DNA of 64,000 nt from Hymenopus coronatus (GCA_030762935.1 CM060899.1:16599001-16663000); one strand, 5' to 3'; counted from the stretch's first letter, positions 1-11,617 are shown. The notes: a model not told the origin generated them from the sequence alone. Numbers and translations: made by a program.

Positions 1-1380
1 CGTAGGAAGTTCAAGTGACAGCTAAAGGGGATGTGGGAGCAGGTATAGAAGCTCAAGGCTGGCAAGTAGGAACGCTATGCCAACCCCCAAACTGTATTCC
101 AACAAAACAAATAACCCCCAAGTCTTTTGTAGAAACACATGCACAAAGTTATCATATTAAATGTCTGTACTTAGATTAATTTTTTATTGACAGTTCTGAA
201 CAAAAACTTCAAGTTAAGGAAAATGAAATTTGAATGACATGATTTTTTTTATACTTCTTTAATACAAAATTCAAGGTACCAAGAAAAATCTTCAAATTAA
301 CGACAATTTTGAATATCTCAAGTTGCACTGTATTATCAAGGCTCTAAGTGGTGTTACTGTATGGTATTAGCATGATGTTTGCAAGGGGTGACCAATTTTT
401 TTGTCCAGTGTGCTTGGGTAAGAATTCTTGATCGAAGCAGTTTTGCAAACAAAAATTAATTTTTAGTTGATGGTATTAAGCTATGGTTGGGCAGGTTTTC
501 TTCAGGTACTCCAGTTCCCCCCACCAATCATTTCACCAATTGCTCCCTAATCATCTTTTCTGTCATCCCTTTCACTATCCTTTCATATCATCCACTTCCT
601 CGCTTTCCAGAGGATTCGGAGCCTCTGCTCTTCAACAGGTGTCTCCAGGTGCTGGCGTGTAAGCCCTACATGCACGTAGGAAGTAGTATTAACCCATTCC
701 AGGTTACCTAATAATGGAGGGAGGTGTTAAAATAATTTTAAAAAAATGTTGGTACACAAACTTCCAGCCATTAGAGTATGGTCAACTCTCACATTTCATG
801 CCTTAGACTCTGCAGCCATTCAGACACGTAACTGCAGTATTATAGGATCTTACAATGCTACATAATGAGTGATTATTTTTAAAAAAAAATGTCAAATGCA
901 TTCAATCAAAACCTGTCAGCATTCAACCATGCCATCACACTGATTACTTTAGTTGGGCCCTCCCCATTTTTTTCCAATTTCTGTTATATGCAGAATGTAC
1001 ATTTTGACTCTATTTGATCCTGCATTCCTTGGTCTTGCCTTAGACCACATGGGGAGGTTTGTATTATTTCGTGGAGATATCTGATTTTTTTAATTGGTAA
1101 AATGGGTTATGTAACAGTCATGCACACGACATATTGTCACAAACAAGGTTCTGCAACTTGGGGGATAGCTATTTGAGGGTGGTAAAAGGGAGGCAGATGG
1201 TAGAGACATAATAACAATGGGACTTAAATTAAGCTAATATATTGAGAAAGATAAATAATATGTTGATTGTGCATGATTGGTTTACAAAGGTGAGGGATTG
1301 CAATATATTCCATTAACCCTGGCCAACATCATTCTGATTACTGGAGTTACTAATACAAAGCTTAAAAGATAGGTCATGCT
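1..1380. other. No gene recognised; possible SINE core at 488-530
   Basis: AT-rich sequence with no convincing coding exon. Around 488-530 a stretch resembles the central motif of the SINE-3 family described below (gggTTTTCTcc..GGTactCCgGTTcCCCCcac), but no tRNA-like head or duplication was found, so it may be a decayed fragment of another SINE. Confidence 0.3.
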
Positions 1381-2854
1381 GTGTCTGGGCAAGGTGAGAG
1401 ATGGAAGTGGTTCAGCCCAGGGCAACGCCCTAAGACTCGCAAACGAAGCAGAGGTTTCCCTGGTGGTTGGTTCTACATTCCCCTAAATAAATTTAGTGGC
1501 ATTCCAACATGGGGGCCTGATAGTGGGGCGAAGTTTAAATGTTCTAGAATATCTGGTGTGACATCAAAGTGCAAATGTGCACGTAGCCCAACAGAAGTTG
1601 GTGTCGTCGAAAAGTCCACTAGGAGTGCCATCGGAAGAGGCTAGTCACTTCCATCTTGTTACTTAATCAGCTTATAACAAAGCTTGTACGATATTTTTCC
1701 AAGCATATGCAAGAATGAAATTCCAATTAATTCAGATTAATTAAATAATTCCTAATTAAAAAAAATATTACTAAAACAATGACACATGTGACAATATCAC
1801 ATCCATACCGCTGAAGGGGTTAAGCAGAAAACAGTATTATAGTTAATTCTGTCAAGACAAATATTTCATTGATATTCTGCTTTAATGGTATGTCTTTGGA
1901 TAATGGTTAATAAACGTTTACTTGCTCTATCACCTACTTACAGTATGTAAGAAGAGTAAAGTTGCATTCATGCACTGTGTAGTCTCACTAGATCTTATCA
2001 ACTTTAGAAAGAAGGAAATTGCTATGATTACAAGTAGGCTGCAAATGGCAAAGTAGTGAGATATCTTATCTGTTAACATTTTGTGACAAGATTATATTTG
2101 ATACTAATGTTTACATTCTCCTGTGTCTGTAAATTATAGGAAAGTATGGTGGTATTAAGGAAATATTTATCTAAAGTATTGTTGTAACATGCAAAAAATA
2201 ATCAACCCATTTAACGAGGTTTTATTTAACAATGTTGATTTATATAGTAAATATATATAGAATTTTAGAAACTGCTTTCCACTGAAGATGGAAAGGTATA
2301 GCCATTATATTTACAAAAGAGACATGTCTTTTAAATAATTCTCAACATATGTAAATGTTTTACACATGAAAGTACAAATTGTTTAAGGATTGAAAATAGA
2401 ACACAGTTTACAGTAAAAGAATATCTCTGAAAACATAGTATGTCTTACAACATGGCTTTTACCTGAAATTCAACAATGTATTAGAAAGTGCACTAAATTA
2501 GAGCCTTTGCCAGAATTTTGCATATAAGAGCAAGGCTCTAACCAAAGATTAAGAATTTTGCCTAGTTAACTGTCAAAGTACAAAAGTTTTTGAATTTTTA
2601 AACTTCAGAAAGTGTCTTGCTTAATGAAGGGCAATGCCAAATCTATTATCTCCAAGTTATCCCTCTCTATGATCATTCGACAAACCACCTTCATTGCTTA
2701 ATACACTTCTAAGGACATTCAGCTATTGTGCATCCACTGCACACAGACAGCTTCAAGGAAACTAGAGCGATAGATCTTGCAACTCCATAAGGCTCCTCAG
2801 TAGCCAGCATAATATGAAGAGGCAGATTTCGAAATTGGTAAGAATATACTAAAC
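1381..2854. other. No gene recognised
   Basis: AT-rich, mostly unique-looking sequence. An 87-codon open stretch at 1381-1644 starts at a non-ATG codon and shows no recognisable domain. It is probably chance. Confidence 0.3.
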
Positions 2855-3810
2855 AGTCAGATGTATTCCATTCACATGGCTTTCTCTTCATCTCTGCAAC
2901 AAATTATTGTTAGAAACCTTATGCTTCCATTTACTTCATGCTGATTGAGAAAAAATTAGCAGAAATAGTCTTATCACTTGCTTCCTTGTAATTAGAAGGG
3001 AAATAAGAGAGTAACATAGGTTAAAGTATTAGTCGAAAGCTGGTAACTATGTGACTGAACTTCCTTTGATTGTATGTATGGTCATTGACAAATTCCTGTA
3101 TGAGAAAAGTTATGTTTTTCAAAGCTGAAACCAAAAAAAAAAAAGGAATATCATTTCAACTCCACAAAAAAATGCATATAACTTAAATCGTGTGTTTTAA
3201 CGTGCTGTACCTTTTTTTTTTTTGTGTTTGTGTTTGTGTGTGGGTGTGTGTGTTTTTTTTGTTTTTTTTTTGTTTTTTTTTTTGTCCATCTCTTATAGTT
3301 AGGCTGCTATGCAAAATTCCATAAAATTCATCCAAAATAAAGTAGTCTTCAGAGGCTATTCCCAGAAAATTAAAAATATACATTTTATTTTTATTATTAA
3401 TATACCTTGTTTTAATTAAAATCGTTGGAGCCGTTTTTAAGAAAATAAAAAAATGCGAAAAAAGTCAAGGGTAGTTTGGGGTGAAGGGATTTTTCTCAAA
3501 ATCTTTGTGTCACATCCATGGAAGATATTAAACTTAAATACCAAGTTGGTATTTTACCAACTTTTCGTTTTTGAATTAACGTGTTCATGCACACACTATT
3601 GCCTGTGGTGCCATAAGTAGTTAAATCGGGCATTAAAAATAAAAAACAAACAAAACAAACACACACACACACACACACACACAGACAAATTTTGAAAATG
3701 CTAGTTTTGAATACAGGGAACCCTAAAACATATGTTTCTGGTGAAATCTCGGTATCAAATTTTTGGGTGGAGTGCTATACACTATGTACATAGTATGTGT
3801 AGAGAAAGTA
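2855..3810 (-). repeat. Hairpin-ended interspersed repeat, copy A
   Basis: This is a reverse-complement copy of the same roughly 0.8-0.95-kb unit seen at 12845-13690, 55540-56345, 56441-57210 and 59525-60010. Its terminal end (about 3775-3810) carries the hallmark near-palindrome with core CTATGTACATAG flanked by CTCTAYAC/GTRTAGAG. Further inside, shared blocks include a motif meaning 'tttctcaaaaatggct..aacgatttt' and a TG-rich site. At the TG-rich site this copy has expanded to a CA microsatellite and taken in a SINE-3 tail (3597-3683). No transposase is encoded. The family is unidentified: the terminal hairpin recalls a Helitron 3' end, but no CTRR end was established. Confidence 0.65.
3597..3683 (+). 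mobile_element. SINE-3 3' fragment plus (CA)n microsatellite
   Basis: The stretch 3600-3645 matches the 3' end of SINE-3 (GGTGCCAtAAGTAGTtAAAtCGGGC...), followed by an A-rich tail and a (CA)n run at 3660-3682. It sits inside hairpin repeat copy A, so the SINE fragment is the younger of the two. Confidence 0.6.
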
Positions 3811-4567
3811 AAAATGTTAGACTAAGATTGTAAAATACTGTTTATAGGACAACTGAAAATGACTTGTATCACTTATTCATAATTACATATTTATGTCAAA
3901 CTTTCCTCCATATAATACTCATTGCATAGCAATAAAAGTGTTATAAACATGCCTTCAAGTCTGATAATTAGTCACGTTTTAGAGCTAAATAAAATTTGGT
4001 GAAAGTTACATTACAGTCACAGTTACAACTTGGGAATAAAGGATTAAGATTATGTATGTACAAGAGATTTCTTATATATACAACTAGCAGAATAATTGCT
4101 GGACTGTGAGAAAGGTTGCACTATTGTAATTATGTAAATATTATTGTACCATTTTTCTAATATATAAATAATAGCTGGACGTATGGTAAAGTACTTTCCT
4201 ACAAAAATCCTTTCCCACTAAAGATAAATATGTAAAAAAAATTGAAAATAAAATTTGAGCCACTAACAATTATTTTAGTTTCCTTGAAACACTGACAATT
4301 TTCTCTTGTTTTTGTTCAAATGGCCACACCACAGTACATCATTCTTGTGTTTTGTATAATTCAACAACAGCAACAGTTCCAATCAATGGATTATAAATAC
4401 TAATAAAGGTATTGCCACATAAGCATGCGTAATAGAGGTAAAATGAAAGATCTGGTTGCAAAGATACAAAATGCTGTAAAATGTTAATGATAAGACTTCT
4501 ACTTTCCTGCCTTCAAAAAGACATTCTCAAATTCAACTGATATAAGAACTGCTGTAATACCCCCATG
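3811..4567. other. No gene recognised
   Basis: AT-rich sequence with no coding or repeat signal that I can support. Confidence 0.3.
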
Positions 4568-4849
4568 TTAAGTGACAAAGTCCTGTAACAGAAGATGAGA
4601 GAACTGTAAAACTGCCTCTATTAAGAATCTCAAAATACAAACTTGCACATTGTTTGGTTTCACAATTGCAATGCAGTGATCACAAGATAATTTCTGCTCT
4701 GCCTTATGAGCAACAAAACCAGCTACATAGAGAAATTCTGGTATTTCATTAATCACATCATTTTCAATCATTATAGTGATTAATTCTACAAATTTACTGT
4801 TTTCTATAAATCCATGATATTCACCTTCCTGGTCACTAAGAGTACTCAA
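4568..4849 (-). pseudogene. P-element/THAP9-type transposase fragment (C-terminal region)
   Basis: A 93-residue open stretch on the - strand contains VAGFVAHKAEQKLSCDHC, which resembles the 'YIAGYVARKL...C..C' block near the C-terminus of THAP9/P-type transposases. Nothing of the N-terminal THAP domain or RNase-H-like core was found next to it, so this is at most a remnant. It could be from another transposase with the same block. It is unrelated in position to the larger THAP-bearing remnant at 52260-54345. Confidence 0.4.
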
Positions 4850-5082
4850 GGTATCATAAGCATCATTAATCTATGGTCAGAAACTAGCATTGCCATAATG
4901 AGAGGAACAGGCCTACAGACTTTTCACACAGATCTTTCTTTCAGATTCCTATATCTGTGTATAAGAAACACAATAGTTGGCCACTGATAATTGCCTGTAT
5001 TGACGAAATATTGCTTCAAGATTATCAGTTTGAAATTTTGCTGTTAGTATGTATTAGATGTTATAATTAGCATGAGTTTAAC

Positions 5083-5317
5083 AAGCACCTCAGTGCACGC
5101 CTGAGTAGTGTGGTGGTAGCATGTCTGCCTCATATTCAACAGGTCATGAGTTCGAATCTCGCTTAAGGTGAGTTACCTGGATAAGGTTTTCCCTTACCCT
5201 GAAAAGACGAATGTTGAGCAACTTGAAGCTCCATAGGCCCCAAGATCATTTGAGCATCATTTCACCAATGTCATCCATCGTCCAAAATGACCAAGCAGGT
5301 TATAAGATGTTAAGCTA

Positions 5318-5351
<34 letters not shown>

Positions 5352-5360
5352 CACCTCAGT
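5083..5360 (+). mobile_element. SINE-2 (tRNA-derived), full copy with target duplication
   Basis: A 12-bp direct repeat AAGCACCTCAGT flanks the copy (5083-5094 and 5349-5360). The body starts with a tRNA-like head: an A-box-like GTGTGGTGGTAGCATG region and the B box GAGTTCGAATCTC near 5150. A tRNA-unrelated region follows (..GGATAAGGTTTTCCCTTA..CCAAGATCATTTGAGCATC..), and the copy ends in about 32 A residues. The long pure A-tail and perfect duplication suggest it is one of the younger insertions here. Other copies are at 47580-47722 and 62510-62765. Confidence 0.85.
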
Positions 5361-5519
5361 ATTATTCGGTGAAGCTTCATATGTTTCTCTTGAAAAAGAA
5401 GAGAATTTCTCTTGCAACGAACCCCAGCTTAACAATCACTGGAAAATTTACTTAAATAAGCAGGAAGGTAAGAAAGATAGATTGCTGAGTATTCTTTGAA
5501 GCAGAATAAGCTTACAAGT

Positions 5520-5830
5520 CCTCCATAGATTAAAATTAAAGTCATTGGGGAATATGGTGAATGCATGGATGGATACTGGATCTAGTGCTTATGTATGTAC
5601 TGAAGAATTTTTCAATTAGTGTTGAAAAGAAAATTTGAATATTTACCAGTATGCAATGGGTATTGTACAGTGGCTATAGGTAAGAAAAAGGAGAGGATTA
5701 AGCTCCAAGCATCTTTAAAGTTGGAATATTAAGAGTGGTGCTGTGATGTTATTCTTGTGATACTGAGATAATCTGCTGATATTATTTTAGAAAGTGATTT
5801 CTTGCTAGCTAATTGATTTTGGGGGGAAAT
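5520..5830 (+). pseudogene. Possible retroelement aspartic-protease remnant
   Basis: One frame reads VNAWMDTGSSAYVCTEEFF, which has the D-T/S-G-S active-site signature and spacing of a retropepsin. A broken tail, reading roughly 'ADIIL.SDFL', resembles the second conserved block of Gypsy-type proteases. Stops interrupt it. The next segment (6159-6740) is on the far side of a SINE-1 insertion and may be more of the same element. The call rests on two short motifs only. Confidence 0.3.
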
Positions 5831-5864
5831 GTATAAAGATGAATGATGAGAATGAAATAGTCAT

Positions 5865-6158
5865 TCCTTTAGAAATGAAATGGCGTTTTATTTATGGATG
5901 TTCTTTAACTGCTGTGGTTCTCAGTGTCCCATTCTATACTGGGCATGAAAGACCACTTAATTTTGCTCTATCAGGCTTGAGGTTCTTTTATGTGCTGTAA
6001 ATCTGACACAGGACCCATGGTTTAACTTCCCTTCCAAAGGAAGCCATGCTAAGGATTTTTATGCCTGAAAAAATTGATCATCCTCCACCAGGTTTGAATC
6101 TGCAACCTTAGGTATATGAAGTTAGCACGTTAACCATTACACCATGTAATCCTTTAGA
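5865..6158 (-). mobile_element. SINE-1 copy, inverted, 9-bp duplication
   Basis: It lies on the - strand between direct repeats TCCTTTAGA (5865-5873, 6150-6158). It starts on the + strand with the SINE-1 3' end (ttATTTATGGAtGtTCTTTAACTGC), passes the conserved middle (GGAAGCCATGCTAAGGATTTTTATGCC) and ends with the tRNA-like head (complements of the B box GGTTTGAATCtGC and of the A box TAACCATTACACCA). It interrupts the possible retroelement remnant. Confidence 0.8.
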
Positions 6159-6805
6159 GAGATAACGCTTGGAGAAATAAATATATGACAGGAATGATAT
6201 TACTTCTTGTGAAGAGAGATTCTTCATTGAGAATATTATGATTAAAAAGGGTGCAGATGTGGCCACACTCAAGATAAATGTGGCAATTGATGATTATAAT
6301 TTAAATGATTTTAAGAAATGTAGGCTTCTCAGGGTTTTCAAGAGAGAGAGGTTATTCATGTCCAAGAAAGTGGCAATTAGTTTACCTGTCACGCAAGTCT
6401 GAGGTGATCCCCCAAAATGCATAGTGGGCATTCATGTCATCTACTACAGAAAAGGTGTTGGTAGCTGGGAAACTAGAACGTCTAAATCAGTGCATGAGAG
6501 GTCATCAGAGGTAGATAGCCTAATCCTTACAGTGACTGACTGGATGTCGGACTACAAGAATACAGGTTCAGTAAAAATATCTCTGATGAGCTTCGTAATG
6601 CCCCCTTGTGCACAAACACCCTTTCCCAGAGATAAATCACACTGTACAAAAGAACACAGCTTGAAGGTAACATTGTCTTGTGGATGGAGCTTTGTTTCTT
6701 GTAAGCAGATGACCAAAGATGATTCTGGTTGAGTAATAGCTCAAGCTCTGGTCAAGGCATTCTAATTCTGCATATGTTCCATTGTAGGATAGCCACCATC
6801 AAAAT
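6159..6805. other. Unassigned; possible retroelement remnant
   Basis: It contains a 102-codon open stretch (6424-6732, non-ATG start) with no family that I recognise. It continues the sequence interrupted by the SINE-1 copy and may belong to the same decayed retroelement. Confidence 0.25.
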
Positions 6806-7718
6806 GAGGTGTGCTCAAAAAGTTTCCGGAATGGTTTCCCAACAATGCTGACGCAGAGATTTCTTTAAGTCTAACCCAGACGGTACATGCAGCTTTCCTT
6901 CCCGATAAAAATGAGACGTCACGTGATTTCCTGTGACCATGTAGTGACGAGGTAGACCCTCTGAAGTGAACACGTGTTTTGTATGTGCTGCAATTTTTCC
7001 GCGTAGCAAAAATGTCAGATTACGAAGAACACAAAAGAAACATAAAATGTTGCTATAAAACTGCAACAGAAGCCTATGAAATTTTAAGAACAGCTTATGG
7101 GGAGGAAGTTATGGGCAAAACTCAAGCATTTGAGCGGTTTTCGAAATTTGAAAGTGGTGTGACATCAGTTAAAGATGCAGATCGTTCGGGACGACCCTGT
7201 TCCAGCAAAACTGATGAAAATATCAATCAGGTGAGAGAAATGGTTTTAAATGATAGGCGCATTACCATAAGAGAACTTTCTGACTCATTAAGCGAGAATG
7301 TGCGACGCAAACGGCCGGAGAAATGGAGGATTTGTGACTGATTCCTGCATCATGACAATGCGCCCGCGCACAAGGCTCTTTCTGTTCGCCAATTTTTGGA
7401 TAAAAATAGGATGAATGCTGTTCCCCATCTCGTCTATTCTTCAGATTTGGCACCAGTGGACTTTTTCTTTTCCCGCAACTTAAAATGCGGCTCCGAGGAC
7501 ATCGTTTTGAGGACATTGATGTCATCCATCGCGAATCGCAGAAGGCTCTGAACATGTTGAAAGAAGAGGGCTTCCAGAGGTGCTTCCAGCAGTGGCAGAA
7601 GCGCTGAGACAAGAGTATCAACTCCCATGAAGACTACTTCGAGGGTGACAGGGCAGATTAGACAAAACAGTTGTGTAATATTTATGACTTCATTCCGGAA
7701 ACTTTTTGAGCACACCTC
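6806..7718 (+). mobile_element. mariner-like element A, internally deleted, perfect inverted ends
   Basis: Inverted terminal repeats of 28 bp, 6806-6833 and 7691-7718, are identical in reverse complement (starting GAGGTGTGCTCAAAAAGTTT). The right end is followed by CGTA, consistent with TA target choice. The left flank reads AT, so one base has probably changed. At 913 bp it is about 370 bp shorter than a typical mariner, because the middle of the transposase is missing. Confidence 0.9.
7012..7661 (+). pseudogene. mariner transposase A, internally deleted
   Basis: It starts at ATG 7012 (MSDYEEHKRNIKCCYKTATE). The N-terminal helix-turn-helix half is intact (..TQAFERFSKFESGVTSVKD.., then the linker ..SGRPCSSKTDENINQVREMV..). 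It jumps at about 7297 from LSENV to RRKRPEKWRICD, deleting the segment that would hold the first catalytic Asp (family motif TGDETW). After a stop at 7337-7339, the second catalytic block HHDNAPAH and the third, SDLAPVDFFF, can still be read, the latter followed by frame loss. The C-terminal YFEGDRAD ends at TAG 7659-7661. It cannot encode active transposase. Confidence 0.85.
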
Positions 7719-9249
7719 GTATATTATGGGAAAGTTCTGAATTGAAAGACGTTTCTGCTTATTGGGCTGTGCTGGTTGGCTCAATTTGTTCTTTTTCACA
7801 GTTGGGCTAACCCTCTCTTCAGGAGCGCAATCTTTCCGCTTACACACTGTCCATCTAGCAGCGAAGGGAGAATCCTCCTGTGCCATTTCCTCCGCAGAGG
7901 AGGACCCCTCTCCAATAGAGAATTTCAGTTTGAGGTTCTCGAACCAATTAGAGGTACAGATTGGTGAAGATGGCAGTTGCCAATCTCTGATCCCCACCAG
8001 AAGATGATATATGTGGAGAATAGTGTGGACTTTTCCTTCCCTTAAATGCTTTGGAGTAGACTTTAGATATTCTTTCAGGAAGTCAGTTCGAAACTGACTT
8101 GTCTTGAAAGTTTTTGCTGGTGCAAAATAGGTAACAGGAAGCCCGAAGATTGGGGTGTCACGTTTTCTGGACTACTGTTTACATTGATGTATTTGGCAGA
8201 TATTGATGTCAACAAAGACGTAGATGTTGAGGACTTTGGGTGAGGTCTGGCTATGAGAATCTTTACTGCTATTGTGACTCATGCCTAACAAATTGGTACT
8301 TGGTAATTTGGCTGCCTGGGATGCTGATACTGCCTTAACCAGGAGTGTACAGTTTCGCGCTCAAATGCAAGATTGAACCGGACCAGCAATTTTATCTAAC
8401 CTCTTTTGGATGGCAATGGCAAAAGGGCTAACTGCTGTGAATTTTCTTCCTTCCTAGCGAGGATCTCTGGACTCAACTACTACTTCTTTCAGCACAGTAA
8501 TAGTTTGTTTGGTTTTTCCCATAAAAAGGATAAAAATTCATCCCCCAGTGCTCCGCACCCATCATGGAGTACAATAAGGGTCATCTCACTGCGGTTACAG
8601 CCTACACAAGGGACATATTACAGGCTCGGCGTCCCATTCACCCTAGAGTTCCGTATAAAACATAGATCTGGCTATTCTATGGTTCTGGCCGGTTGACTCT
8701 GGTCCCTAACGTGGTTGCGTCTTCAATATGAAGTTCTTTGAAAAGGCAACATAACCTACATTTAAACAATGCTTTGTCCGATCTGATTGTAACAACGGTG
8801 AAGTGATCGAAGGGATTATGTAGTGTTAAAATATTACTGTAAGTAAAATGAAATGCTATTTTCTCTCTGCTTAAATGTGTTATTGAGCTTTGAATGTCAC
8901 ATGAAAAATAAACTTAAACCAAATCCTTGTGTGCAAGAAGTTTGATGCATTTAAATTTTGTGTCGTATTACTTTCTCAATGTTGAAGCTATAACAATTTA
9001 CGAGCTTGTGTATTTCAAAATTACATCCAGACTAACATACCATAACATAGATGGTAAAGAGAAACAATTACTGACAATTATTTACCTTAACTTATGAATT
9101 TTCCAAGATTGGGATGTACTTATTGTTTAATTTTGGCCATATTACTGAGTAGATTATGTTTCGTGAGTGATTTACGAGTAATTATTCGTGTTTGAAATGG
9201 TTACCAATTTCTCGGAATTAAGAAAAAGGTAATTATGCTTAAATTGGGT
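7719..9249. other. Unassigned sequence with a coding-like - strand stretch
   Basis: On the - strand a stretch at about 7720-8150 reads without stops through ..RTDFLKEYLKSTPKHLREGKV..LPSSPICTSNWFENLKLKF.., with lysine/glutamate-rich composition. Broken frames continue to about 8700. It may be a decayed gag-like ORF of a retroelement, but I recognise no zinc knuckle or known motif. 8700-9249 is AT-rich with nothing recognised. Confidence 0.25.
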
Positions 9250-9800
9250 CTTTTATGTATATGTACCGCGATTTAGGATCGTTTCGCACTATAGCGGTGC
9301 CGGTCTGGGTATAGCGGAATTATGAGTTGGGAGATGATGATGAAAATATGGTTTAATTCTCGAACTCTGGAACTGTTGTTGTAATTGCAAAATAGTTCGG
9401 ATTCCTGTAATTATTATGTCCATTATAATTTTGAAGTAGTAAAGAAGATAACAGCAGATGTTGCTCCGGCGAAGTCGACGCACCTGCATATACCGCAAAG
9501 TAACGCAAGTAGGTATTAATTACATTGTCTGCTAAGAGCTCCAAAAATAGCGGGAAATCTATGTTGAAGAAAATGTCGCTAACATGAAAAGCTGCTATGT
9601 ACGGTAATTGGGATGGGTTTAAATCTCGTAGATCCCACGGCTATACCATGTCGTCCATTGTAGCTTCACAGATCGCTAAACCATGTCGTCGTTCCCTATC
9701 GGCCTTTCTGCTACACTCCTCTCCTAAAAACATCCCTCAGCTACTCTTTCAGGCATGGGGTCCTGAATCCCTCTGCTACACTTTGCGGCTTAGGGCCTTC
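9250..9800 (+). promoter_or_regulatory. CpG-enriched stretch, candidate 5' region of the zinc-finger gene
   Basis: CpG dinucleotides are much denser here than in the flanks (for example CCGCG, CCGGCGAAGTCGACGC, TCGTCGTTCC). No TATA box or protein-coding exon is evident. Donor-like sequences on the + strand (for example GCAA|GTAGGT near 9509) could join to the acceptor at 17450. This is an inference from composition and position only. Confidence 0.25.
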
Positions 9801-9933
9801 TACCCTCGACTACTCTGTACAGCTTCTTCCACTAAGCTCAGATTGCAAATGTGGGTATCATGGACAAGGACAGAAGAAGCAAATGTATTGCTGACCTCTT
9901 CTTATTATTATCCTATATCTCTTTGGTTGCCCT

Positions 9934-10215
9934 GTGTGGTGTAGTGGTTACAATGCTAGCTTCATATACCCAAGGTTGCAGGTTCAAATCCAGTACAGGA
10001 TGATGGATTTTTTGGGCATAAAAAGCCTTAGCATGACTTCCTTCGGAAGGGAAGTAAAGCCATTGGTCTCATGTTGTAGATTTATGGCAGGTAAAAGAAC
10101 CTCAGACCTGACAAAGAGATCTCTGAACAGAATTAAGTGGTCTTTCATGCCTAACATAGAATTGGATGCTGAGAACCACTGTAGTTAAAGGCATCCATAA
10201 ATAACAATTCCATTT
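9934..10215 (+). mobile_element. SINE-1 copy
   Basis: The tRNA-like head has A box GTGTAGTGGTTACAATGC and B box GGTTCAAATCC at about 9980-9991. The family middle follows (ggATTTTTTGGGCATAAAAAGCCTTAGCATGaCTTCCTTCGGAAGG), then ..CTGAGAACCACtGTAGTTAAAGGCATCCATAAATAA. I see only a weak candidate duplication. The short reading frames across it are SINE sequence, not genes. Confidence 0.8.
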
Positions 10216-10554
10216 CCTGCATATCTTTCACTTTATGTTCTCCTTATCTCCTTTCATCTCAAATGCTCCTCGTATTATTTTATATACTATCCTAATCACT
10301 ATATGCCCTCATAATAAATTTCACAAATTAATTGTGGTTGAAGGAAATTCAATCCTGGAACCCATGGTTTTGTAGGCTATCACACTATCAATTGCACTGT
10401 CAGGAGTTGTTGGAAACATTGATAATGAATATTAATCATCATGATTACTTCAGAGCTGCTAAATGAAAATATAGCTTTTAAATGTAAATATCATTTGCTC
10501 ACATTGCAGTAAGGCTACCATTTACTTCCTAATATTTCTGCAGAATATTTTCAC
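10216..10554. other. No gene recognised
   Basis: AT-rich sequence between a SINE and a mariner remnant. No signal supported. Confidence 0.3.
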
Positions 10555-11479
10555 ATACCTACACAAATGACAATTTTATTTTTACGCAGTGCTATGAGTG
10601 GTTTAAACGTTTTCAACAGGGCAGAATGGTGGTCGATTCCAAGTCTGGATGTCCTTCCACATCAACAGGTGATGGCCATGTGGATAGAGTTTGTGCTGTG
10701 ATTCACAGAAATTGTCGTTTAACTGTTTGGGAAGTTGCTGAATTTTGAGTGAAAACTGGGGATGCATTGTGTTAGTGCCAAATTTGTACTGCGTTTGTTA
10801 ACTAAAGATCAGAAACAGACCCTGTTTTAATGTGCGAGGAAGTGCTTGCTGCTGCTAATGACAACGAAAACTTTCTTAAGAACATTATAACAGGCGAAAA
10901 GACTTGGCTGCATGGCTATGATGCTGAAACGAAGATGCAGTCGTCGCTGTGGGTGGGCAAAGGTTCACCTCGTCCAAAAAAAGCATGTATGAGTCGATCA
11001 AAGGTCAAGGTGATGTGTGTTTTTTGACTACAGAGGCATTATGCACCATGAATTTGTGCCGCATGGTCAGACGTAAACAGGGGAGTCTACCAGGTAATCC
11101 TAGTGCACATGAGGGATGCTATGTGCAGGAAGAGACCTGAATTGTGGGAAAGGCAGAATTGGAGTTGCATCATGACAATGTGCCGTCTCATGCGCCACTC
11201 CTTGTCTGCAGCTATCTAGTAAAATACCACATTCCCATTATGCCCTATCCACCATATTCTCTGGACCTAGCCCCAGTAGACTGTTTCCTTTATCCCAAAC
11301 TGAAAAAAACTTTTAAAGGATGTTGTTTCCAAACCATAGATAAGACTCAGGACAATGCAACAAGAGACCTGTGCACTATCTCACAAAATCTGTTTCAGGA
11401 GACATTCCAAAAATGCAAGAAACGAGATGAATGGTCCATTGCCTGTAGAGACGACTATTTTGAAGGGGACAGTGCTTAA
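10555..11479 (+). pseudogene. mariner transposase B, decayed
   Basis: From about 10590 one frame reads a mariner HTH-to-linker segment (..VVDSKSGCPSTSTGDGHVDRV..). The catalytic half includes NIITGEKTWLHGYDAETKMQ, where the family's TGDETW has Glu in place of the first catalytic Asp. Next are the second block LHHDNVPSHAP and the third, YSLDLAPVDCFLYPKLKK. It ends RDDYFEGDSA at stop 11477-11479. At least three stops or shifts separate these segments (around 10746, 11026 and 11140). It ends in the same YFEGD motif as copy A but differs throughout, so it is a separate lineage. Confidence 0.8.
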
Positions 11480-11570
11480 AAATATTGTATCATAAGCAGT
11501 AAAGCAGATAAAGCAAAAGTTTGGTTTCTTTTTGAACACAGTTTGTATTTCTGCTGAAATATCAGCAACT

Positions 11571-11586
11571 AACTTTTTGGTGCATC

Positions 11587-11617
<31 letters not shown>

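Noticed and set aside
487..711. 74-codon open stretch
   Set aside because: Non-ATG start, low-complexity Pro/Phe-rich peptide overlapping a SINE-like motif.
7434..7997. 187-codon open stretch on the - strand
   Set aside because: Its larger part is antisense to the mariner A transposase. Only the 7720-8150 portion might be a separate decayed ORF.
9940..9995. Genuine tRNA genes at the SINE heads (also 5100-5165, 19860-19925, 37795-37850, 54478-54535)
   Set aside because: A- and B-box sequences are present, but the acceptor stems and anticodon arms do not fold into full cloverleaves, and each head continues into a SINE body with a target duplication.
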